Shown here: piece after piece, positions 16,801 to 23,410 of the stretch | Position numbering within the stretch: the first letter of the stretch is position 1 | Layout of the letters: every line of letters starts with the position of its first letter | Source of the DNA: a virus | Length of the DNA stretch: 31,523 nt | IMG/VR virus record: IMGVR_UViG_3300032820_000067 | Span: 1-31,523 of that record | Reading direction: 5' to 3' (one strand) | The notes under the pieces: generated by a model | What the model was told of the DNA's origin: nothing | The model's database searches: none | Seen by the model: only the letters and a program-made list of their open reading frames with translations | Position numbers and translations under genes: made by a program

Positions 16801-19800
16801 TGAAGTTCAATCTATAAATATTACTCCTTCGGTAGCTTTGAATTTAAGAGAAAAATATCTAAAGGATAAAAAGAACATTAAAGATAGTGATTATACTTTA
16901 GAGCGTGTTAAAGAAGAAATTGATAAGTTTCTTAAACCTCTTACAACAAAAGATGGAAAAATTAAGGGTGGAAGACAAATACAATTAACGGAAGAATTTA
17001 AGAATATACCTAATGTTGCTATAAAAACTATAGAAAAAATTGCTAATTATAAACCGCAAGTTAATCGTCTTGATTTTATAAGGGAAAAGGTTTTAGAAAC
17101 AACGAATCCAGAAATGAACGGTGCAATGCTTGATTTTCTTACTACTACAGATTTGAAAGGCAGACCAAAATTTGGCTGGATGGACATCAGCAAGAAAATT
17201 ATTTTTGGTGTAGGTCCAAATAATATTCCCTTTATATCTTTTACATTAAAAAATCAAAAGACAAAACCAAAGCCGATGCCACTAACCAGTGAAGGTGATA
17301 TAGATATTGATTTAGCAGAGAAACAAAAGGCAAATAATGAACATTTAGAAATTGTTCCTGCAACAGAAGCTTATATAACAGCAAAAGATATAGAGTCATC
17401 TGGTTCTGAGGCGGATTGGATAGCAAAGACAAATCCTTTATTTTTACCTGAACCTTGGACATATAATCTTGACGGAACAGTACGTCTTTTCGGTGTCCTT
17501 CCAGCAGAGACCGAAGGAGTAGGAAAAGAACGTCACGCAGCAGTAATGAAATTAGCAACGAGCAGGATTGGTAATAGATTTAATCAGAGAAGAGCTTTCT
17601 TGGATTTTTCGGAAGAAGTCTTTTCAAGAGGATCTATTTCTAAACCTGAAGAAGAAAAAGCCCGTGATCTCATAGAGGAATTAGGTATTAGTTTAGTGGG
17701 AACTAAACCTGAGATGATAGAAGATATAACAGTAATAGAAGAACCAGAATTTAAAGGTATTCTTCTACAGAAAAAAATTACACTTTCAACACTGAAAGAA
17801 ATTTTTGATGAAGTATTTCCAGAATTAACAGCATTAGAAATGGAAAACGCTAGAAAGGCTCAACTAGAAGGGGAGTCTTTAGATGAAACCGTTTACAGGA
17901 TAAGAATGGCAAAGAAAAAGGAAGATAAAGAACGGACAAAAAGAACCAATAAAGATTATAAAGATGCTGCTGCACGGGAACAGTTAAGATTACAAGACAC
18001 CTTCAGAGAACCTTTTGTTCAAGCACAAACGATTAACGTACTAGAAAATGAGTTGGAGAAATTAAAATATAATTATCAACAAAATCAATCTGCGATGTCA
18101 GATACACAACTTCAAGCAAAATCATCGGAAATAGAGGATCTTGAGAAACGTATTGAAGATTATAGAGAAAAGGTAGGTATTAAAGAAGTAGTAGAAGAAG
18201 AAGAGAAGGCGGCAGTGGAACGTGCTCCTAAAAGCGAATGGAAAGTCGAGTCAGATACTAAAGATAAATTAAAAGAAGCCTTAGTTGAAACAGATACAGA
18301 TCCAGAATCATCACCATTAAAAGCAGCTATATTAAATAAGAATATGGCAGATAGAGTAGTCGGTGAAGAAATTCTTCTGACTAATCAGGAACGACAGAAT
18401 ATTTTAAACTGGATTGCTGATAAACTTGGAAGTTCTGTTGAAGTTATTTTCTTGGCACAGAAACAACTTCAGGAAAAATGGAAGGATATGGGAGGAGCCG
18501 AAAGTTTAACAGATAGAGTCATGGCTTTTACTGATCCTGTCAGTCGTATCATTGTTCTATCTTCAGACAGAAACTTATTAGGCGATACCATACACGCAGC
18601 AGGTGAAGAAGTTTTTCACATGTTTGAAGCATTGGCTATGACTGCTAAAGAAAGAAAATTATTTGCTTCTGTTTTGAATCGTAAGCTGGCTGAAGAAAAT
18701 AATATAGATCTTAGTTCTTATTCAAAAGCACAACAAAATGAAGAAGCTAGAGCTAAACTGGTTGCGAGATATTTTAGTGGTATTCCTATAAAGGGACTGA
18801 CAACTCCTGTGAAACGTCTTCTCTATAAAATGAAGATGTTCCTAAACAGGTTGCATAAATTTATTACAGGAAAAGATTGGAAGTTAAGTCCAGAAGAACA
18901 GGTTATAAAAAATCTTGAACAACTTAACAACGGTGAATTAGCGGCCCGTGTAGGGGCATCTCCCAGTTTGGAGCAAGCTTCCGTTACAGCGAGTACAGGA
19001 TTATGGGGAGCCGTAAAAGGAAGTCATCTGCTTACAGCTAGTAAAAATTCTCTCAATGATCTTGTAAATGCACAGGATATCACCAATACAGGTAAAAGAC
19101 TGAGTTTATGGAATAGATGGATTACGCATTTAAGTGGAATGTCTGCCAAGTATCCTCTCTTTGGAACTTTTTATAATCATCTTGAAGAAGAGATAGCTTT
19201 AAGAAATAGATTTAAAAATAAGTCTTCTACAAATTTACAGGACTTTCTTGACGCAACACAGGCGATGTTACCGTGGGGAAAAAAGAATGCAGAAGCTAAA
19301 CGGATACTTAAAGATGTATCAACTTTTATAACGTTAGCAGATTTTTTAAATCTACGAAGAGATGAGATTATAGATTATACAATAGAATTAGAACCTTCTC
19401 CGATACCAGATGAAAAACGAATTAAATTGGTAACAGGTACAGACCAAGTTGTACCTACAGATGCTTACATGCTGGACAAGATGGGTCTTACAGGTCAGAA
19501 GTCATTTTCATTGACCGATGAAGCTTCTCAAAAAGCTTTTGATGCTGTTTATAAAACATTTAGAGACAGCTATCAGGATTATCAACGATCTTTTCTGAAA
19601 ATGTTATCTGATACAGGATTTTCTTTTATAGACGATGTGGCTAAAGGAGGAGAAAGAACCGTTTTTGATACTTTAGAGGCTAGACGAAAGTTTATACGAA
19701 TGCCGTCAATCGACTATAAGGATTTAAATACTAATATTTCCGGTTTATATCCTCGTCTTTTAGATTACGTAAAAGATTATCTGGTTATAAATGAAGATAC

Positions 19801-22633
19801 AGATGTAGTAGTTCCTTTTAACGGCATAAAAGAATATTATGAGAAAGCAAATAAAAGGTATCCACCAGGAATGGGAATAGATGAACCAGATGCAAAAGAA
19901 ATAGCTGAAAAGTCTACAGAATATTTACATGATAAATTAGAACGTGCTTCTAAAAGTCCTGCCTTTGGAGGAACCAGTACGACACCAGCCGTTCTTTACA
20001 AAAAACTATCACAATTATATTCATCATTTTCTACTTTGAAAGATATTGAACATAACATATATGTTCCTCATTTCCGATTAGGACAGAAGGCCGTCCATGT
20101 AGCACAGAAGAAATACGATAACAAAACAGGGAAAATAAAAACCAGAACTTATCAAAATGCAGAGGGAAAAACTATAACAGAAAACGTTATGGAAACTGTT
20201 ATGGTTCGACCTATACCACCTACACGATGGAAATCTGTAGGATTAGCTAACGCAGATATAAAAGCAACTGAACGAACAGCACGGGAGATAGCTGATCAGG
20301 CACGAAGAGAATTTCCTGAAAAAGACGGATACGATATAAAAATTATAGATTTTAATAAAGAAAGTCTTTTCGGTGATGCCAAAGGAAAGGAACAGGAAAG
20401 GTTATCTTTACGACGTGCTCTTCCTTTAATTGACAAAGCTTTAATGGCTTTAGGTGGATACGCTGCTGATCCAAATGATACTGAAACGTTGATGAAAGAT
20501 CCACGTAAAGGGCAGTATATAATGGATCTTATGGAGGAAATCCATCAGAAAGCAGGACAAAGAGCATTTGAAAGATTTACTACAGAACGAAGAGATCCAC
20601 CTATTGTTGGTTATTTTAACGAAGATAACAACGATGGAAGTTATTTATCAACGGCTCTTGAAAGATACATTAACAGTTCAGCAAATATTTCTTCAAGCTT
20701 GTGGCAACAGGCGGCTATTAACGATACTTTCAAAGTTCTGCAAGAGAGACAGCCTGGTCTTTATCAGTATGCTTTGGATTCATGGTTATACTTTAACACA
20801 TTCAGAGCACAAGATGAAGCGTTAAGAGCTTTTGCATTCCATGCTTTTCTTGGTTTTAATTTATCTTCTTCTGCTCTTAACCTGTTACAGATACCACAAT
20901 CTTCTTTTCCCATATTGGGAAGTATCATGGGAGCTACCAAGTCGGCGGCTTCTTTGTCGAAAGCTTTTCTTGATTCCAGTAGAATGCTTAAAGTTTTTGG
21001 TAAGCAAGCTGCTTCTTTAGGAGACTACGGTTTTAATTTCAGAGGAAAGAAACCGTCTCACGTTACACCTGATGAATGGAATATGTTAAAGACAATGCAC
21101 GATATAGGACAGATACAGCCTATTCAAAACTTGGATTTAGCAGGTGAATATTTTGGAGATACAGGTGGTTTGCAAAGATACGGTTTCTCTCGAAGAATTC
21201 TGTTTGCTTCTGCGTGGGCCTTTGGTTTAACAGAAAATATCAATCGTGTAGCTACTTCTTTATCTGCTTATCGAATGGCAAAGAGTAGTCTAAAAAATGA
21301 TAAAACAAAAAGACGTATTAAACTTTTTGCCCGTCATACACGTTTTGCTCCTTACTTTAAAATGATAGAGGACAGGCAGCGTCTTAATGGTTTGTTGATA
21401 AGTGAAGAAGGACTGCCTACTTACTTAAAAGGATTAAAAAAAGACGAACAATTTACTTTGTTAACTTCTCACATGATGATTGAGAAAACGCAGTTTATGA
21501 TGGGTAAACAGAATCGTCCTGGTTTGTTTCGAAATTTTCTAGGTCAACCAACGATTGCAGGATTAGCTACTCAGTTTCAAAGTTATCCATTTCAAATGAT
21601 GGAGAATTGGTCAGGTGCTTTTCAACGGGCGTTAACAGGTCGTTTCGGTTTCGAAGACGATGCAGGAACACCTACAGAATTAACACGAGAAGAAAGATTG
21701 ATGGCTTTAAAACAGGGTATCTTAATGACCAGTGGTTTTGTTGCATTCGCTGGATTGGTAGGTCTACCTTTTGCAGATGATACAAATGAATTATTAAAAA
21801 TAATGACTCGTAATCTGGGAGATAATATAGAATTTGATGCAATAAAATATTCTCGTAATGAAATGAATAAAATTTTTGGTGCTGAATTTACCGAAGGAAT
21901 TATGTATGGTCCTTTAACAAGATCGGCCCTTAACCTTGTTGGCTTTCCTATTGATCTATCAAGACGGGGAGGAATGGGAAGTTTAATTCCTTTTATGAGA
22001 GCTTTTACAGGGACACCTTCACCACAGGTTATGGTTGGTCCTGCTGGAACACGGATCTTTGATTGGGCGCAGGATCTTGTAAGAACAATGAACGATCCAG
22101 CTATGTCAGTTCCAATTAAAACATATGCCTTGTTAAGTTTTGCTTTTCCTGTAGCTCTTTCCAAGATATTCAGAACTTTTTCCGAAATACCAACCAGAGG
22201 TTTTACAACTAAATCAGGCATGACACTTATACCTCCTGATGAAATCAGCTGGCAACAGATTGTAAGTCACATGATAGGTTTTACACCAGGAGAATTAGCT
22301 AAAGAATATGAGAAACGTGGTATTAAAAACTATGCTAATCTTCGTACCCGTCCCGGTGCTCGAATCAGAGCAAATGCTATTGCCCGTTTAATGACAGATT
22401 CAATTGAAAATGACGATCCAGATAAATGGTCAAGAGCTATGGAGTTGTATTCAGAGGCTATAGATCACGATACAAATGCTATTTCACGAGGAGATTTAAC
22501 TTCTGTTTACGCTATCAGCTTCGGAAGAATTATTGATCTGGTTATGATGAATCTGAGCGAAGAGAAAAGAATATTACAACGAACACGTAAAATTGTTCGT
22601 CCTGCCTTAATGGAGCAACTTAATCCAATTTGA
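13820..22633 (+). CDS. Giant internal virion protein (2937 aa), polyvalent/ejection type, with degenerate zincin-like motif
   Basis: It starts with GTG at 13820; AGGA at 13806-13809 is ten bases upstream. The N terminus (I-D-S-L-P-H-L-G-T-V-T-I-P-D-G-L-N-D-E-Q-I) fits the short opening domain seen on many giant phage proteins. Residues ~195-245 form a Gly-zipper hydrophobic region (I-L-G-T-I-L-G-G-T-L-G-G-A-A), with more hydrophobic helices to ~395. Residues ~480-1500 are charged and coiled-coil-like. At residues 1592-1601, H-A-A-G-E-E-V-F-H-M resembles a zincin H-E-x-x-H helix but has Glu in place of the first His; a downstream N-E-E-A-R-A-K-L-V-A-R-Y could hold the third ligand. The C-terminal ~750 residues contain Q-F-Q-S-Y-P-F-Q-M-M and two hydrophobic helices (~2632-2650 and ~2764-2785), reminiscent of LPD38-type domains. 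Expected role: ejected protein that forms or stabilises a trans-envelope DNA channel. The zincin and LPD38 comparisons are inference. Confidence 0.85.
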   Translation: MQITIDSLPHLGTVTIPDGLNDEQIQEYIRDTYSDVLPDELKTSTFPNQMALPDISDIDLSNLPDMSNLAPPISTDPFMGIVPLSPSDYKPARGLQSIPKTDEGTALGRGLSSGISGFTTAIGTTFKLGLPGLVEEATGLDTVNRQDVARRYQQMQADAQVDKATVTWDDVSETFGKKGIIDGLDKLLTYTGEQIGRSLPYMGPTIAGAVTGSVILPIPILGTILGGTLGGAATFFGMNLERQIAEKSKATGKPPEPEELGFAGSAITAIPQAALDTALYLAFGPAARSLGVLGKSPTAFARQRAIAKDMGTKTAEELAAGRVALGKMLAKEIPKGMAIGTLVEAPTETMQQALERLQAGLPVDPANADAFAEYLESGIAGGLLGAVFGAGGGSFRGLSKRQRLQGIMRPYSEKVKALRAKGISFDDINQSMVREVDEEGKATSPGGWLGLARLYNKEVRATLRDRPTSDIIVGGTVPSDTTDTIDDDAVEVKKEDIDVKEELREGEIAAYKEVVKTALSDDQNPIDALVGVGFGLDQNTNKLNIEELNKIIGSVRGHNLSDEEIADAKERIEEGRPPRPPERTEEEVPPLKEGEAFEPLLQERGAVYQTAEQEARQKAEDERRTIKTAEEVSQRREVTGDIIRPFVGTEEYVSSRKEKIDRGEEEPEYYNPRHDPEAVPHLKLSLKQLKFPERWLPRAQQTSVLKQQEEQRKKQSAAEWNKIVSEMTPEEWKNSSQALERINKTLRRRRLIEEMRSPSYMLGPERVWRKGEEVYAVDPTATFATSFGTVDPETLIREEPDPPMALRRNVQLQRQMRTLRGAFSDTAYKEYLRKREEDRENSPELDADKQKLLLARIKNENEKKKYKLTKDEQQSFTTLRNKLENKIDLSNAETATLKRLTNKIDNYIKAEKDWLEVRADNKVAIKIDKALNILEEKRIQERLEKTDLEKKRIKQRVVVDADAAGPKTSASRIDLELFETAGTAIDHSYTDEKGEVQSINITPSVALNLREKYLKDKKNIKDSDYTLERVKEEIDKFLKPLTTKDGKIKGGRQIQLTEEFKNIPNVAIKTIEKIANYKPQVNRLDFIREKVLETTNPEMNGAMLDFLTTTDLKGRPKFGWMDISKKIIFGVGPNNIPFISFTLKNQKTKPKPMPLTSEGDIDIDLAEKQKANNEHLEIVPATEAYITAKDIESSGSEADWIAKTNPLFLPEPWTYNLDGTVRLFGVLPAETEGVGKERHAAVMKLATSRIGNRFNQRRAFLDFSEEVFSRGSISKPEEEKARDLIEELGISLVGTKPEMIEDITVIEEPEFKGILLQKKITLSTLKEIFDEVFPELTALEMENARKAQLEGESLDETVYRIRMAKKKEDKERTKRTNKDYKDAAAREQLRLQDTFREPFVQAQTINVLENELEKLKYNYQQNQSAMSDTQLQAKSSEIEDLEKRIEDYREKVGIKEVVEEEEKAAVERAPKSEWKVESDTKDKLKEALVETDTDPESSPLKAAILNKNMADRVVGEEILLTNQERQNILNWIADKLGSSVEVIFLAQKQLQEKWKDMGGAESLTDRVMAFTDPVSRIIVLSSDRNLLGDTIHAAGEEVFHMFEALAMTAKERKLFASVLNRKLAEENNIDLSSYSKAQQNEEARAKLVARYFSGIPIKGLTTPVKRLLYKMKMFLNRLHKFITGKDWKLSPEEQVIKNLEQLNNGELAARVGASPSLEQASVTASTGLWGAVKGSHLLTASKNSLNDLVNAQDITNTGKRLSLWNRWITHLSGMSAKYPLFGTFYNHLEEEIALRNRFKNKSSTNLQDFLDATQAMLPWGKKNAEAKRILKDVSTFITLADFLNLRRDEIIDYTIELEPSPIPDEKRIKLVTGTDQVVPTDAYMLDKMGLTGQKSFSLTDEASQKAFDAVYKTFRDSYQDYQRSFLKMLSDTGFSFIDDVAKGGERTVFDTLEARRKFIRMPSIDYKDLNTNISGLYPRLLDYVKDYLVINEDTDVVVPFNGIKEYYEKANKRYPPGMGIDEPDAKEIAEKSTEYLHDKLERASKSPAFGGTSTTPAVLYKKLSQLYSSFSTLKDIEHNIYVPHFRLGQKAVHVAQKKYDNKTGKIKTRTYQNAEGKTITENVMETVMVRPIPPTRWKSVGLANADIKATERTAREIADQARREFPEKDGYDIKIIDFNKESLFGDAKGKEQERLSLRRALPLIDKALMALGGYAADPNDTETLMKDPRKGQYIMDLMEEIHQKAGQRAFERFTTERRDPPIVGYFNEDNNDGSYLSTALERYINSSANISSSLWQQAAINDTFKVLQERQPGLYQYALDSWLYFNTFRAQDEALRAFAFHAFLGFNLSSSALNLLQIPQSSFPILGSIMGATKSAASLSKAFLDSSRMLKVFGKQAASLGDYGFNFRGKKPSHVTPDEWNMLKTMHDIGQIQPIQNLDLAGEYFGDTGGLQRYGFSRRILFASAWAFGLTENINRVATSLSAYRMAKSSLKNDKTKRRIKLFARHTRFAPYFKMIEDRQRLNGLLISEEGLPTYLKGLKKDEQFTLLTSHMMIEKTQFMMGKQNRPGLFRNFLGQPTIAGLATQFQSYPFQMMENWSGAFQRALTGRFGFEDDAGTPTELTREERLMALKQGILMTSGFVAFAGLVGLPFADDTNELLKIMTRNLGDNIEFDAIKYSRNEMNKIFGAEFTEGIMYGPLTRSALNLVGFPIDLSRRGGMGSLIPFMRAFTGTPSPQVMVGPAGTRIFDWAQDLVRTMNDPAMSVPIKTYALLSFAFPVALSKIFRTFSEIPTRGFTTKSGMTLIPPDEISWQQIVSHMIGFTPGELAKEYEKRGIKNYANLRTRPGARIRANAIARLMTDSIENDDPDKWSRAMELYSEAIDHDTNAISRGDLTSVYAISFGRIIDLVMMNLSEEKRILQRTRKIVRPALMEQLNPI

Positions 22634-22658
22634 CACCAGACATTAGGTAGTCTATATA
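22630..22658 (+). promoter_or_regulatory. Candidate sigma70 promoter (TTGACA-N17-TATATA) for the glycosyltransferase genes
   Basis: TTGACA at 22630-22635 and TATATA at 22653-22658 are separated by exactly 17 bases; the -35 matches the consensus fully. The -35 overlaps the stop codon of the giant gene (TGA 22631-22633). Transcription would begin near 22665, about three bases before the ATG at 22668, giving an almost leaderless message. No good Shine-Dalgarno is seen before that ATG. AT-rich DNA yields such matches by chance, so confidence is moderate. Confidence 0.45.
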
Positions 22659-22667
22659 AATTATATT

Positions 22668-23408
22668 ATGTATAACGTTTTTATAGGCTATGATTCCCGT
22701 GAAGGTGAAGCTTACGATGTCTGTAGTCATACCTTAACTCATCACGATAACGTAAATTGTTTTCCTCTTAATCATAGAACGTTAAGACAGGCAGGACTGT
22801 TTACCCGTGAATGGTTTGTAGAAGGTAACGGACAGTACATAGATGTTCAGGATGGTAAACCTTTTTCCACAGAATTTTCCCACTCCCGTTTTCTCACACC
22901 TGTTGTTGCTAAAAAAAGAGGACTGAAAGGCTGGGTACTTTTCGTTGACTGCGACTTTATGTTTCGAGCTTCCGTTAAATCGTTATTTGATATGGTTGAA
23001 GATAAGTACGCTGTGATGTGCGTTCAGTTTGATTGGGACAATCCTGACGAAAGAATAAAAATGGATGGTGTCACCCAATCAGCCTACCCTCGAAAACTAT
23101 GGTCTTCTCTTACGTTATGGAACCTCGATCATAAAGCTAACGATGCTGTTACAGCTAACTACGTAAACAAAACTGACGGCGGAAAGCTTCATGCGTTTAA
23201 CTGGTTAACGGATAAACAGATTGGAGCGTTACCGCCTGAATGGAATTATGTAACGGGTGTAACGAATAAGCATGTTATTCCTTCAGCTGTTCATTTTTCC
23301 AAAGGTGGACCGTGGCTTACTGTTCATCAGGATACACCGTATGCAGAAGAATGGCGTAAGAATTTTGTCGAGACACGTTTAAAATATACGCCAAGGATTT
23401 ACGATTAA
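22668..23408 (+). CDS. Glycosyltransferase, GT-A fold, GT8-like
   Basis: 246 aa. It begins Y-N-V-F-I-G-Y-D-S-R-E, the opening of a family of small GT-A glycosyltransferases found in phages and bacteria. F-S-T-E-F-S-H-S-R-F-L-T-P (residues 66-78) would line the nucleotide-sugar site, and L-F-V-D-C-D-F-M-F (residues 91-99) carries the D-x-D metal-binding pair (Asp94, Asp96). A C-terminal H-F-S-K-G-G-P-W (~207-214) resembles the H-x-x-G-x-x-K/P-W motif of GT8 enzymes that binds the diphosphate. The expected reaction is transfer of a sugar from a nucleotide sugar to a surface glycan or protein; donor and acceptor are unknown. Two bases separate it from the three-domain enzyme downstream, so they are probably co-transcribed. 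Confidence 0.85.
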   Translation: MYNVFIGYDSREGEAYDVCSHTLTHHDNVNCFPLNHRTLRQAGLFTREWFVEGNGQYIDVQDGKPFSTEFSHSRFLTPVVAKKRGLKGWVLFVDCDFMFRASVKSLFDMVEDKYAVMCVQFDWDNPDERIKMDGVTQSAYPRKLWSSLTLWNLDHKANDAVTANYVNKTDGGKLHAFNWLTDKQIGALPPEWNYVTGVTNKHVIPSAVHFSKGGPWLTVHQDTPYAEEWRKNFVETRLKYTPRIYD

Positions 23409-23410
23409 CA

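Noticed and set aside
21622-22221. 199-codon antisense ORF within the giant gene
   Set aside because: It lies wholly opposite a coding region with strong protein features, has no recognisable domain and is explained by codon-pattern shadowing.
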